Shown: one piece after another, positions 16,259 to 25,418 of the stretch
Numbering within the stretch: position 1 is the first letter of the stretch
Layout: every line of letters starts with the position of its first letter
Assembly (NCBI GenBank): GCA_028824415.1
Contig: JAPPDX010000091.1
Location: 1 to 45,418, forward strand
Origin: a bacterium
Lineage (GTDB): Bacteria; Actinomycetota; Acidimicrobiia; Acidimicrobiales; CATQHL01
Length of the DNA: 45,418 bases
Direction of reading: 5' to 3'
Notes under the pieces: generated by a model
Told to the model about the DNA's origin: nothing
Databases searched by the model: none
Seen by the model: only the letters and a program-made list of their open reading frames with translations
Program-made: the position numbers and the translations under genes

Positions 16259-18124
16259 TTGCGGAAGCAACGACCACACAGGCTTCTGGCGGCCGCGATA
16301 GCGGCCCTGATGCTTGCCGCAGCATGCGGCGGAACCGACGATGGCGCCCCGGCGGCGCCGGCCGCGCCACAGGCCGCCGAAGGCGCAGACCCGGCGCCTG
16401 CACCGGAACCTGACGCGCCGCCACCGCCTCCCGACAGTCCGGCCACCGCACCCGAGGCACCCCCGGCCACCCCCGATGCCCCGCCTGGGCCCGATGAGCC
16501 CCCGGCGGCCCCCGCCGCAGCGCCGGCCCCGTCCGATGCGCCGTCGCCCGCTCCCGAGGCCCCACCGCCACCACCGGATGATCCCCCGCCTCCCCCGCCG
16601 CCCGCTCCGATCGCGGCACCCGAGCCCACCGGCGGACCCGCCTACGGCGGCACAGTCGTCTTCGGCGTCGAGGCCGAGACCCCCGACGGCTGGAATCCCG
16701 CGACGACCCAGTGCGCCGTGTCGTGCCATGCCGTCATGCGGGCCGTCTTCGATCCGCTGGTCATCGAGGACGAGACCGGGGCGCCACAGCCCTACCTGCT
16801 GGAATCCTTCGAGGCCAACGAGGACTTCACCACCTGGACCTTCAGGATGCGCCCGGGCATCTCGTTCCACGACGGCACACCCGCCGACGCTCATGCTCTG
16901 GCCCGGCACTTCGAGCAAGTCATGTCGAATCCTCTCGCCCAGCAGCTGTTCAACCGAGCGCAGGGTTGGGAGGTGGTCGACGACCTCACCCTGGACTTCC
17001 ACAGCAGTGCCCCGTTCGCCGGCCTGCCGGCCGGCATGACCGGTCAGATGGGCTACCTCGCGGCCCCCAGCCAGCACGACGATCCCGACGGGGCGGCCAA
17101 TCCCGTGGGCACCGGGCCCTTCGTGTTCAAGTCGTGGATTCCCGACGCCGAACTCGTCGTGGAACGCAACCCGAACTACTGGCGGACCGACGCCGAGGGC
17201 CGCGCTCTGCCCTACCTGGATCGCATCGTGTACCGCCCGTATGTGGAGCCGGACGTCCGCAGGCTGGCGCTGGAGACCGGTGACATCACCGTGACGCACT
17301 ACGACCTCGGCCTGGACTCCGAGCACTACCGGGAGAACTTCAAGACCATCGAGGAGCAGAGCCTCCTCCAGACCCTCTACGTGATGCTCAACAACGCCAG
17401 GGCGCCGTTCGACGACATCCGCGCCCGGCAGGCGCTGGCCCACTGCACCGACCACGAGACCTACAACCTGCTGCGCACCGCCGGCGAGTTCGACATCGCC
17501 AACGGTCCGTTCGCCCCCAACACCCCCGGTCACCTCCCCGACAACGGCTTCCCGGACTACGACCTCGAGGCGGGTCGGGCGCTGTGGGCCGAGATCGGAG
17601 ATCCGGGCACGATCACCCTCGGCACGACGCCCGACGCCCACTACCGGATCGGGGCGGAACTGCTCGCCCAGATGTGGGCGGACTGCGGCATCGACGTCGA
17701 GATCCAGCAGCTCGATCAGGGAACGCTGATCCTCAATGCCGTCATGGGGAACTTCCAGGCTGCCGTCTGGCGGAACCACAACGGCGCCACGGTGCAGAAC
17801 GAGCGCGTCTGGTGGGACTCCTCGTACACGGGGTTCATTGCAATCAACATGGGGCGCATCAAAAACCCGGAAATCGACGCCGCCCTCGCCCGCGCCACGC
17901 TCACCGACGACCGCGACGAGTTGCGACGGATCGCCGAGGAGGTCAACCGCGCCCTCGCCGGCGGCGTGCACAACATCTGGCTGCACTGGGTGCGCTGGCT
18001 GATCCCCCATCACGAGGATGTCCAGAACCTGGGCTGGATCACGCTGCCGCCCCCGGACGGCCGCCCGGTGCTGAACATCCTGGAAGGGCGGACGTTCCTC
18101 ACCGAGACCTGGCTGGCTCAGTGA
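16259..18124 (+). CDS. ABC transporter substrate-binding lipoprotein 3 (SBP family 5)
   Basis: The 621-residue third paralogue has a signal peptide with lipobox LAAAC at Cys23. Its Pro/Ala/Asp-rich tether runs to about residue 120, and the core starts AYGGTVVFGVEAETPDGWNP. Core landmarks are the same as in copies 1 and 2, and it ends RTFLTETWLAQ. The start is TTG 16259; AGGAGAAAGG lies upstream with about 8 nt between its AAAGG and the TTG, and the spacer from copy 2 is only 16 bp. It is the copy next to the permeases. Copies 2 and 3 look closer to each other (FKSWIP-AELVVERNP, YRENFKT/FRENFKT) than to copy 1. Confidence 0.93.
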   Translation: MRKQRPHRLLAAAIAALMLAAACGGTDDGAPAAPAAPQAAEGADPAPAPEPDAPPPPPDSPATAPEAPPATPDAPPGPDEPPAAPAAAPAPSDAPSPAPEAPPPPPDDPPPPPPPAPIAAPEPTGGPAYGGTVVFGVEAETPDGWNPATTQCAVSCHAVMRAVFDPLVIEDETGAPQPYLLESFEANEDFTTWTFRMRPGISFHDGTPADAHALARHFEQVMSNPLAQQLFNRAQGWEVVDDLTLDFHSSAPFAGLPAGMTGQMGYLAAPSQHDDPDGAANPVGTGPFVFKSWIPDAELVVERNPNYWRTDAEGRALPYLDRIVYRPYVEPDVRRLALETGDITVTHYDLGLDSEHYRENFKTIEEQSLLQTLYVMLNNARAPFDDIRARQALAHCTDHETYNLLRTAGEFDIANGPFAPNTPGHLPDNGFPDYDLEAGRALWAEIGDPGTITLGTTPDAHYRIGAELLAQMWADCGIDVEIQQLDQGTLILNAVMGNFQAAVWRNHNGATVQNERVWWDSSYTGFIAINMGRIKNPEIDAALARATLTDDRDELRRIAEEVNRALAGGVHNIWLHWVRWLIPHHEDVQNLGWITLPPPDGRPVLNILEGRTFLTETWLAQ

Positions 18125-18176
18125 GATCGACCGGCGCCGCGGCAGGGGAGATCCCCCGAGAGGGAACCTGACCACA

Positions 18177-19133
18177 ATGACGTTCCTGCGGCGGCTGGCG
18201 AGCAGGTTGGTGCAGACGGCCGCCGTGGTGCTCGTCGTGACGTTCGTCACGTACTGGATGCTCAGCCTGCTGCCGAGCGATCCCTGTTTCCTGTCGGTTG
18301 GCACCGGCGCCACCGAGGAACTGCTGGCCGAATGCCGGGAGCGACTGGAGCTCGACCGCGGCCTGTTCGCCCAGTACGGCGCCTGGCTCGGCAACATGGT
18401 CACCGGCGACCTCGGTGAGTCCTACCGCAACGGGATCCAGGTGACCGAGAGCCTGGCCGACAAGCTGCCGGTCACCGCCTGGCTCATCCTCTACACCACT
18501 GTGCTGAGCGTGATCGTCTCGATCCCGCTGGGGATGCTGAGCGCCGTGCGGCGGGACTCCTGGGTGGATCGCCTCATCACCGGCGGGGCGTTCTCGCTGC
18601 TGGCCCTGCCCTCGTTCGTCCTCGGTGTGGTGCTGGCGCTGGTGTTCGCCGCCAAGCTCGGCTGGTTCGACCTCGGCGGCTACGTCGGACCCACCGAGGG
18701 CCTCCTGGCGCACTGGAAGTCGTTGGTGCTGCCGGTGGTGACGCTGACGGCGGGCATCATGCCGTTCTTCCTGCGGCTGTTGCGCAGCGACGTCATCACA
18801 ACACTGCAGGAGGACTACGTGGAGGCGGCGCGGGCCAAGGGTCTGCCCCGCCGGTGGATCCTGCTGCGGCACGTTTTGCGTCCGTCGAGCTTCACGGTGG
18901 TCACCGTGGCCGGCCTCAACGCTGCACAGCTTGTGAACGGTGCCCTGGTGGTGGAGATCATCTACGACCTCGACGGCATGGGCACGTACCTCATCTCAGC
19001 GGTGTTCAACCAGGACTTCCTCGTCGTGCAAACGCTCGTGGCGCTCATAGCCGCGGGGTTCGTCGCCATAAACATGCTGGTCGACGCCATGTATCCGCTG
19101 CTGGATCCGCGTGTGCGGGTGCGAAACCAGTGA
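18177..19133 (+). CDS. ABC transporter permease, DppB/OppB type
   Basis: The 318-residue integral membrane protein has about six helices. The first is MTFLRRLASRLVQTAAVVLVVTF-like, with the positive-inside start typical of DppB. A periplasmic loop with GDLGESYRNG follows, and the cytoplasmic EAA loop is EAARAKGLPRRWILLRHVLRP, which docks on the ATPase. It ends in a short basic tail. It partners the second permease, whose GTG overlaps its TGA by 4 bp, so expression is translationally coupled. It would form the channel for solutes delivered by the three binding proteins. Confidence 0.93.
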   Translation: MTFLRRLASRLVQTAAVVLVVTFVTYWMLSLLPSDPCFLSVGTGATEELLAECRERLELDRGLFAQYGAWLGNMVTGDLGESYRNGIQVTESLADKLPVTAWLILYTTVLSVIVSIPLGMLSAVRRDSWVDRLITGGAFSLLALPSFVLGVVLALVFAAKLGWFDLGGYVGPTEGLLAHWKSLVLPVVTLTAGIMPFFLRLLRSDVITTLQEDYVEAARAKGLPRRWILLRHVLRPSSFTVVTVAGLNAAQLVNGALVVEIIYDLDGMGTYLISAVFNQDFLVVQTLVALIAAGFVAINMLVDAMYPLLDPRVRVRNQ

Positions 19134-20032
19134 GACGGGTCGGAGTGCCGGGCAGGCGCAGCCTTGCCGCCCTGCGGGGACAGGGCCCGGTCGAGACCGG
19201 CGGGAGCCGCCTGCGGCTCGCCGAACAACCCCTCGGTTTCTGGCTGGCCGCGGTGTGGCTGGCAGCACTCACCTTCTTCGTGCTGCTCGCGCCGGTGTTG
19301 GGATTCGTGGCGGACCCCGAGGCCTACTCTCGCAACGTCCTGCAGGGCGTCGGCTGGTCGCACTGGTTCGGCACCGATGAGTTGGGGCGCGACATGTTCG
19401 CCCGGGTCGTCTGGGGCGGGCGACTGTCGCTGATGATCGCTGCGATCTCGGTCGCGGTGGGGATCCTGATCGGTGGATTGATGGGACTGCTCGCCGGCTT
19501 CTTCGGCGGGTGGGTGGACACGCTGCTTAGCGCCGTGATCAACATCCTGCTCTCGCTGCCGGCACTGATCCTGGCCCTGTTCATCGTCACCGTCCTGGAG
19601 CAGAACACCCGGAACGTGACCATCGCCGTGACGATCCTGGCTGCACGCGCCGTGGCGCGCATCGTCCGGGCGCAGACGTTGCGGTTCCGCCAGCGTGAAT
19701 TCGTGACGGCGGCGCGCTGCATGGGGGCGCGAACGTCACGGCTGATCTTCCGGGAGGTGCTGCCCAACCTGCTCCCCATCATCGTGGCCTTCACGTTCCT
19801 GGGTCTGGGGCTGGTGATCGTGGGCGAGGGCGGCCTCAGCTTCATCGGCAAGAGCGTTCCCGCGCCGGCGATCACCTGGGGCGGCATCCTGGCGGTCGCC
19901 AAGGGCAAGCTGTCCGCCGCGCCCCATCTCACGATCTATCCGGCCATCGTGATGTTCTGCACGCTGATGGCGGTCAACTACATCGGAGACACGCTGATGC
20001 GCCGCTTCGACGTCAGACAATCGCTGATCTGA
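19130..20032 (+). CDS. ABC transporter permease, DppC/OppC type
   Basis: The 300-residue product has the DppC layout: an N-terminal cytoplasmic segment, helix 1 near residues 35-55, then the typical GTDELGRDMFARVVWGGRLS and an EAA loop (FVTAARCMGARTSRLIFREVLPN). Late landmarks are FLGLG and SWG-like ITWGGIL. GTG 19130 overlaps the upstream stop as GTGA. No dppD/dppF-type ATPase gene follows: the operon ends here, 15 bp from the convergent P450 gene. The ATPase must be encoded elsewhere. Confidence 0.93.
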   Translation: MRRVGVPGRRSLAALRGQGPVETGGSRLRLAEQPLGFWLAAVWLAALTFFVLLAPVLGFVADPEAYSRNVLQGVGWSHWFGTDELGRDMFARVVWGGRLSLMIAAISVAVGILIGGLMGLLAGFFGGWVDTLLSAVINILLSLPALILALFIVTVLEQNTRNVTIAVTILAARAVARIVRAQTLRFRQREFVTAARCMGARTSRLIFREVLPNLLPIIVAFTFLGLGLVIVGEGGLSFIGKSVPAPAITWGGILAVAKGKLSAAPHLTIYPAIVMFCTLMAVNYIGDTLMRRFDVRQSLI

Positions 20033-20047
20033 CGGGAAGCGAAAGGG

Positions 20048-21247
20048 CTACGACAGCGCAACCGGCAGGCGGGCCAAGCCTCGAAGGGTGAGGCGGGGCT
20101 TCCACGGGGGACTCTCCTCCAGCGCCGACCAGGTTTCGAAGCGATCGAGCAACCCCTCCAGCACCACCTGCCCCTCGAGGCGGGCCAGCGAGGCCCCGAG
20201 GCAGTAGTGGATGCCCGAGGAGAACGACAGCAGCGGGATCTCGCTGCGACCCACGTCGAACCGGTCGGGCTCCTCGATGACGGCGGGGTCGCGGTTGGCG
20301 GCGCCGAGCAGAGTCATCACGACGCAGCCCTTGCGCACGAGGCTCCCGGCGACCTCGACGTCGTCGAAGGCGTAGCGGCTGTCCACCTGCACCGGCGGCT
20401 CATAGCGAAGCACCTCCTCCACCGCCGCCGGCACCAGCGACCGGTCGGCCCGCAGGCACGCCAACTGGTCGGGGTGGCGCAGCAGCGTGTGCACCATGTT
20501 GCCGATGAGGTTGGTGGTCGTCTCGAAGCCCGCCCCGTAGATGAGGATCACCGTCATCACCATCTCGCTCTCGGTGAGCCGGTCCTCGCCGTCGACCGCC
20601 GCGATCAGGCCGGAGAGCAGATCGTCGGCCGGCTCGACTCGCCGCCGCGCGATCAGCTCCCCGAGGTACGCCCGCACCTTGTCCCGCGAGACCTTGGCCC
20701 GCTCGGCATCGGTGGCCCCGCGTCCCGGCTCCAGCGTGGCGGCCAGGTCGAGGATCAGAGGCCGCAGCCAGTCGCGCTCGGCGCGGGGTATGCCGACGAG
20801 CTCGCTGATGACGTTGGCTGGCAGTGGGAAGGCCAGCCTGGCCATGAGGTCGCCCCCGCCGGTGGCAGCCAGATCGTCGAGGAATTCGCGGCTCGCGGCC
20901 TCGATGGACGCCCGCAACTCCTCCACCCAGCGGGGAGTGAAGGCCCGGCTCACGAGGGAGCGGATGCGAGTGTGATCGGGAGGGTTCAGGAACAGCATCG
21001 ACCGGTCGCCGCCTGCGTCAACCGCCGGCGCGCCCGTCAGCGACGGCACCAGGTCGCCCGCGCCGGCTTTGCCGAGACGCTGGTCGCGCAACACCAACCG
21101 GCAGTCCTCGAAGCGCGTCAGGATCCAGTAGTCGGCGAAGCCGAGCTTGTGGACCGGAGACGTTTCCCGCAGTTCCCGCAGCAGCGGGTAGGGGTCGGCG
21201 ATCACGCCGGGATCGGTCACGATCCGTCGCAGCAGTTCGTCGCTCAT
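20048..21247 (-). CDS. Cytochrome P450
   Basis: The 399-residue soluble bacterial class P450 has the I-helix oxygen-activation motif GAGFETTTN, in which the usual Thr pair is present. It has the K-helix E-x-x-R in EEVLRYEPP, and the heme loop FSSGIHYCLG with ligand Cys349. NPPDHTRIRSLVSRAFTP is the usual C-helix/heme-propionate region. It would use an external ferredoxin/reductase pair, neither of which is nearby. The substrate is unknown. ATG 21247 is preferred over TTG 21256 because GAGGA is 9 nt upstream of the ATG but abuts the TTG. Confidence 0.95.
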   Translation of the reverse strand: MSDELLRRIVTDPGVIADPYPLLRELRETSPVHKLGFADYWILTRFEDCRLVLRDQRLGKAGAGDLVPSLTGAPAVDAGGDRSMLFLNPPDHTRIRSLVSRAFTPRWVEELRASIEAASREFLDDLAATGGGDLMARLAFPLPANVISELVGIPRAERDWLRPLILDLAATLEPGRGATDAERAKVSRDKVRAYLGELIARRRVEPADDLLSGLIAAVDGEDRLTESEMVMTVILIYGAGFETTTNLIGNMVHTLLRHPDQLACLRADRSLVPAAVEEVLRYEPPVQVDSRYAFDDVEVAGSLVRKGCVVMTLLGAANRDPAVIEEPDRFDVGRSEIPLLSFSSGIHYCLGASLARLEGQVVLEGLLDRFETWSALEESPPWKPRLTLRGLARLPVALS

Positions 21248-21531
21248 CGCCTGCAATCCTCAGCGCCGCCAACAGCCGCGATGGTAGAGCCGCTGGCGAG
21301 GCCGCATCGGGCCGCTTGGGGCGCGGGAAGCTCGACTATCCACGGTGATAGATCCCATATGACGAACTATTCAGCCAGTTCCTATTACCTTCAATGGTCC
21401 CGATCCTCGGATCGAACCCGACGACCGTGCTAGTTTCATCCCGTCCGGCAAGGGTTCTACGCCGTGCGATCGGGCGACTTCCACACTCCCGGTGCGGACG
21501 GGGCAGGGCCGCCCCATGCGAAGGAGGACGC

Positions 21532-22272
21532 ATGCTCAAGTCGCTCAAGGAACTGAACGGAACCCAGATGACCGGCCTGATGCTCGCCGTCGGCATCGCC
21601 ACGGTGTTCCTCTCGGGCATTTTCACGCCCAGTGTCCTGATCATCGACATGGTCCTGGGCACCGATCTGACGACCGTGGAGGACGTGCTCGTCACCAAGG
21701 TCGAGAACAGCGATGCAACCCTCCTCACCGGCACCTTCTACCTGCTCGGCCACATGCTCCTTCTGGGCGGGCTGATTGGGCTGTGGCCACGTGGTCGAGG
21801 TGGATCCGGCGGTGACGCCGTGACGCGGGCAGGGCTCCTGACGGTCGGCATCAGCGCCGTCGCCGGCGTCGCCTCGGCCCTCCTGGACTGGGCCATCGTC
21901 CTCAGCGTCCGCATCTCGGATGCCGCCGGCTTCGCGGTCGAGGAGTACTGGCCGTTCGCTCAGAACTTCAACGCCATGGATGCAGCGGTCCAGTTCTCGA
22001 TTCTGATGACCATCTACCCGGGCTATCTCTTCGTGGGGTGCGGTTTGGCCCGCCGGTTCACCGGCTGGCGCAAGTCGGCTGCAATGGGGATTGCGCTGAT
22101 CTCACTCGTGGCGCTGGTGCTGGCGCTCATCGGCATCAACGCCGATGGAGCCGAAGCGCTGACGAGCGTCAGCTCCATCGCCATCTTCCCCATCAGCTTC
22201 TGGGTGTTCGCCCTGGGCATATGGCTCTACAGGGAGGACCCCGAACTTGTCGGCGAACCGGCGAGCGCCTGA
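21532..22272 (+). CDS. Integral membrane protein of unknown function
   Basis: The 246-residue product has about six hydrophobic segments (roughly residues 13-35, 65-85, 97-120, 145-165, 180-200 and 213-232) and a charged C-terminal tail. I see no catalytic motif; the layout loosely recalls DUF4386-like six-helix proteins, but I do not claim that. The start is decided by a near-consensus AAGGAGGA about 5 nt before ATG 21532, the strongest ribosome site in this part. The 284 bp upstream are comparatively AT-rich around 21331-21400 and include a short inverted repeat CTATC/GATAG near 21336, a likely promoter region. Confidence 0.85.
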   Translation: MLKSLKELNGTQMTGLMLAVGIATVFLSGIFTPSVLIIDMVLGTDLTTVEDVLVTKVENSDATLLTGTFYLLGHMLLLGGLIGLWPRGRGGSGGDAVTRAGLLTVGISAVAGVASALLDWAIVLSVRISDAAGFAVEEYWPFAQNFNAMDAAVQFSILMTIYPGYLFVGCGLARRFTGWRKSAAMGIALISLVALVLALIGINADGAEALTSVSSIAIFPISFWVFALGIWLYREDPELVGEPASA

Positions 22273-22278
22273 GGCGCC

Positions 22279-22374
22279 GGCACTCCCGAGGGTGCCACCG
22301 GTCTGATTCGAAGCGCTCCCGGCGGGTTCGGCCGAACTCGTCGGGAGCCGGCCGCCGGGCCCCGACCCGGCGGC
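22279..22374. terminator. Three consecutive hairpins between convergent genes
   Basis: Three separate stems lie in this 100-bp convergent spacer. The first is GGCAC.. with ..GGTGCC at 22279-22296. The second is GCTCCCG (22315) with CGGGAGC (ending 22348), plus an inner GTTCGGCCGAAC palindrome. The third is a perfect 9-bp GCCGCCGGG/CCCGGCGGC stem at 22351-22374 touching the stop codon of the leftward gene. There is no T-run, but the arrangement fits bidirectional termination. Confidence 0.6.
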
Positions 22375-23525
22375 TAAAGCAGCGGCAGGACCTCTTCGCC
22401 GATGCGCAGGACGTGCTCGGCCGCCTCGTCGTAGGTCTCGCCGGGGAAATTCGGGAACAGCGTCAGGTGCTGCAGGCCGCCGAGCCGCTCGGCGTAGTCG
22501 GCGATCCCCTCGGCCACGTCCTCAGCCGTCCCCACGATCCACACCTTCTGATCGAGGGACTCCTCGAGGGTGGGGATCAGCCCGGGTGCGGCGGGCCGCC
22601 CGTCGGAGGCCATGTAACCGCGGCTCCAGCCGTATGGGCCGAGGAACTTCCAGAACTCGTCGTGGCCGTCGCGGGCGTCCAGCAGCGCCTGCTCGTGGGT
22701 GTTGGCCACACGCACGTTCAGCACGAGCATGCGGTTCTCGCCGGGCTCCAAGGCGCGGCCGTGCTCCTTCTCGTGGAGCTCGCCGAAACGGCCCCACCAC
22801 TCGGTCATGAACTTGTGGTTGCGCAACCAGAACACACCGCCCCAGCCTCGGCGCGGTACGTACTCCAGGGTGGGGGGCGAGGTCACCGCCTGCCAGATGT
22901 CGTAGGGATATAGCGGGCGCGGCACCAGCGTGAGGTGCTGCACGGTGCCGCCGCGGTCGGGGATGCCCTCGGGCGGCAGGTTGAAGTACTTGCCGTGGTA
23001 GGCGAAGGTCTCGTTCTCGAAGGCGGCGACGATCACGTCGAGGGCCTCATCGAACATCTCACGGTTGATCCGGTCGGCTTCGGCCTTGTCCGGATTGTCG
23101 AAGCTCCCCACGAAGGTGCCGAGCGGCTCGGCCTCCCGCGGCACTGTGCCACGTCCCACGCCGAGGACCCCGCGCCCTCCGGAGAGGTTGTGCATGGTGG
23201 CGAAGTCCTCCGCCAGACGCAGCGGGTGCCACTGCGGAACGATGTTGAAGAGCGCCCCGATCTTGATGCGTTCGGTGCGCTCTGCCAGCACGGCCCCGAA
23301 TAGCAACGCGTTCGGCAGTACCTCGTAGCCCTCGTACTGGAAGTGGTGCTCGGTGAGCCAGAACACGTCGAAGCCGGCGCGTTCGGTGGCAACGCCCATG
23401 TCGAGCATGCGCTCGGACGCGTACCACATCTCCTGCTGCGTGTAGCGACGATCGGTGGGCACCGGAGGGCCGGCCCCCACATCGTCCATCTCCACCGCTC
23501 CGAAGAAGAAGACTCCCGTCTCCAT
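22374..23525 (-). CDS. LLM-class flavin-dependent oxidoreductase
   Basis: The 383-residue product belongs to the luciferase-like monooxygenase family. It has the opening beta-strand METGVFFFG, FWLTEHHFQYEGY with its conserved substrate-pocket His, RIKIGALFNIVPQWHPLRLAED, and the conserved SGGRGVLGVGRG. It ends with a late AEDVAEGIADY. Such enzymes use FMNH2 (from a separate reductase) or F420H2 to oxidise a substrate. The start ATG has GGAGGCAGG just upstream. It is the last gene on the strand after the ATPase gene, 77 bp away, so it may belong to the leftward fhs-metF-ATPase unit. Confidence 0.92.
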   Translation of the reverse strand: METGVFFFGAVEMDDVGAGPPVPTDRRYTQQEMWYASERMLDMGVATERAGFDVFWLTEHHFQYEGYEVLPNALLFGAVLAERTERIKIGALFNIVPQWHPLRLAEDFATMHNLSGGRGVLGVGRGTVPREAEPLGTFVGSFDNPDKAEADRINREMFDEALDVIVAAFENETFAYHGKYFNLPPEGIPDRGGTVQHLTLVPRPLYPYDIWQAVTSPPTLEYVPRRGWGGVFWLRNHKFMTEWWGRFGELHEKEHGRALEPGENRMLVLNVRVANTHEQALLDARDGHDEFWKFLGPYGWSRGYMASDGRPAAPGLIPTLEESLDQKVWIVGTAEDVAEGIADYAERLGGLQHLTLFPNFPGETYDEAAEHVLRIGEEVLPLL

Positions 23526-23602
23526 ACCTGCCTCCTACGTGGATGATCGTCGGTCGCCACCCGTCGCCGAGGGATCTCGCGCCCGGCGGCGGGCCGCCGC
23601 GG

Positions 23603-24400
23603 TCAGTCGTGGGCGAAGGACCCGCGCAGTGCGGCCGAGACGGCGCCCGTCAACTCTGCGAACTTCGCTTCATACCGCAGACTCTGCGCACGGGGATAGT
23701 CGAAGGGCACGTCGAAACTCGCCACGATGCGCCCCGGTCGCGGCGACATCACGAGCACCCGTGTCGAGAGATAGACGGCCTCGTAGATGGAGTGAGTGAT
23801 GAACAGCGCCGCGAACTGCTCGCGCATGAACAGCGAGATGGTCTCCTCGTTCAGGCGCTCGCGGGTGATCTCGTCGAGGGCCCCAAACGGCTCGTCGAAA
23901 AGGAACAGCGGCGGGTTCAGGGTGAGGGTGCGGGCGATGGAGGCCCGCATTCGCATACCGCCGGAGAGCGCTTTGGGATAGTGCCCCTCGAAACCGTCGA
24001 GACCGACGGTGCTGATGGCGGCACGCGCCAGGCGACGGCGCTCCTCCCGGGAGTATCCGTGCAACTCGCCCAGCAACTCCACGTTCCCCAGCACCGTGCG
24101 CCACGGCATCAGCGTGGCGTCCTGGAAGATGTAGCCAATGCGGTCCTGGTCGACCTGAACCGTCCCTCCGGATGCGCTGTCGAGATTGGAGGCGATGCGC
24201 AGAAGTGTCGACTTCCCGCAGCCCGAGGGCCCGACCAGCGTCACGAACTCACCGCGGCTGACCGACAGGCTGACGGCCTCAAGGGCGTGCGTGCCGTCGG
24301 GGAAGATCTTGGATACCCCGTCGAAGGTGAGGACCGGGCCGGAGGCGGCGTCACCTCCTGGAGAACCTGCGCTGGCAAAATCAGACGGGGACGCGTTCAT
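23603..24400 (-). CDS. ABC transporter ATPase, nitrate/sulfonate/taurine (SsuB/TauB) type
   Basis: The 265-residue product carries Walker A GPSGCGKST (57-65), Q-loop FQDATLMPW, signature LSGGMRMRASIARTL, Walker B LFLFDEPFGALDE and H-loop THS. The sequence is of the SsuB/TauB/ThiZ type, not the DppD/DppF type, so it is not the missing ATPase of the peptide importer. No matching permease or binding protein is adjacent. GTG 24427 would add nine residues; ATG 24400 is preferred. It lies 66 bp after the MetF-like gene, apparently in the same leftward transcript. Confidence 0.93.
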   Translation of the reverse strand: MNASPSDFASAGSPGGDAASGPVLTFDGVSKIFPDGTHALEAVSLSVSRGEFVTLVGPSGCGKSTLLRIASNLDSASGGTVQVDQDRIGYIFQDATLMPWRTVLGNVELLGELHGYSREERRRLARAAISTVGLDGFEGHYPKALSGGMRMRASIARTLTLNPPLFLFDEPFGALDEITRERLNEETISLFMREQFAALFITHSIYEAVYLSTRVLVMSPRPGRIVASFDVPFDYPRAQSLRYEAKFAELTGAVSAALRGSFAHD

Positions 24401-24466
24401 GGCGGCGATCAGCCTACCGCTCCACACACGGTCCGTTCCGGCGCAGCTCGACGGGTCCGGAAAGGT

Positions 24467-25345
24467 TCAGCGCAGGTTGTCCTCCCGCCATGCGGCGGTC
24501 GCCGCCACCTGGTTGAACGTGAAGACGTGCAGCTCCCGGATGCCCAGGTCTGCCGCGTGCGCGCTCAGCGGAACCAGCAGGTCGTTGGGGTCGTAGTGCG
24601 GAACGGTCATCAGCCTGGCGACGGCGCGGCGGTTCTTGCGGAGGTAGCGCAGCGACTGCCCGATCCCCAGCCGGACGCCGATGCTCAACAACCTGGCGCG
24701 GTCCACGACCCCGGCGATGCCCAGATGCGCGGGCAGCGTCAGGCCCGCCCGGCGCTCGCCGCCGAGCCAGTCCACGATGCGGGCGGCGTCGAAGCACATC
24801 TGCGTGCTGCAATAGCCCTCCAGGCCCGCCTCGGCCAGCGCCGCCTGCTTGGCGTGCAGCGCTTCGTGCAGGACCGCCGGCTCGATGAGCGGGTGGCCGT
24901 CGGGGTATGCCGTGACCCCCACGCGCCGCAGCCCGTGATCGGTCTCCAGCAGATCGCCGAGGAAGCTCAGCGCGTCGTGATAGTGCTCCGGCTCGACGAC
25001 ATCGCCGCCCACCAGGAAGATCTCCTCGACCTCGGCGGCCCGCAGCCAGGAACCGATGGCGCGGGTGTGGGCGGGATCGCGCACCAGGCGAGCCGAGATG
25101 TGTGGGACGGCGCGGTGCCCGCCGGCGAGCAACCCCTCGGTGATCTCCAGGGTGGCTTCCAGGCCCTTCGCCGGCGACGCCGTGACCGAGACCCGCGACG
25201 CGGCGGGCAGGTCGCCGAGAGCTGCGTCCAGACTGCGAAGCGGTATGACCTCGAAGTTGGTCGCCTCGATGAGTCCGAGACGCGCGCCGCGCTCCGCGGG
25301 CGTCTCCCCACCCAGCCGCCGGCGCCTCGTCTGCCCGAGGCCCAT
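24467..25345 (-). CDS. metF: Methylenetetrahydrofolate reductase (MetF-like)
   Basis: The 292-residue FAD/THF-dependent barrel of the MetF family has the conserved Glu in NFEVIP near the N-terminus, SVTASPAKGLEATLE, PHISARLVRD, and FLVGGDVVEPEHYHDA. It also has a TQMCFDA segment matching the TQ..FD of MetF. It interconverts methyl-THF and methylene-THF. In this neighbourhood it would run in the oxidative direction on methyl-THF coming from the corrinoid methyltransferase (inference). It is 73 bp downstream of fhs, and its ATG overlaps the stop of a duplicated fhs 3' end. Confidence 0.85.
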   Translation of the reverse strand: MGLGQTRRRRLGGETPAERGARLGLIEATNFEVIPLRSLDAALGDLPAASRVSVTASPAKGLEATLEITEGLLAGGHRAVPHISARLVRDPAHTRAIGSWLRAAEVEEIFLVGGDVVEPEHYHDALSFLGDLLETDHGLRRVGVTAYPDGHPLIEPAVLHEALHAKQAALAEAGLEGYCSTQMCFDAARIVDWLGGERRAGLTLPAHLGIAGVVDRARLLSIGVRLGIGQSLRYLRKNRRAVARLMTVPHYDPNDLLVPLSAHAADLGIRELHVFTFNQVAATAAWREDNLR

Positions 25346-25404
25346 CAGCTCAGTCCCACGGGGGTTCGATCCATCGGCGTCGATGTCGATGTCGACGTCG
25401 ATCC
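25345..25404 (-). repeat. Duplicated relic of the fhs 3' end
   Basis: The fhs-metF spacer repeats the end of fhs in degenerate form. The relic reads GIDVDIDIDADGS and then, after a frameshift, G-L-S-stop, against GIDIDTDGSIVGLS-stop in fhs. On the plus strand both copies begin TCARCTCAGYCCCACG. The stop of the relic overlaps the metF start as TGATG, which may preserve the original fhs/metF junction. Confidence 0.75.
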
Positions 25405-25418
25405 CAGACCGAGGATCA

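Noticed and set aside
12373..18124. C-x-x-x-C-H (CAVACH/CAVSCH) in all three binding proteins as a variant heme c motif
   Set aside because: It sits inside a typical family 5 binding-protein core next to other conserved Cys; a disulfide is far more likely, and no cytochrome maturation genes are near.
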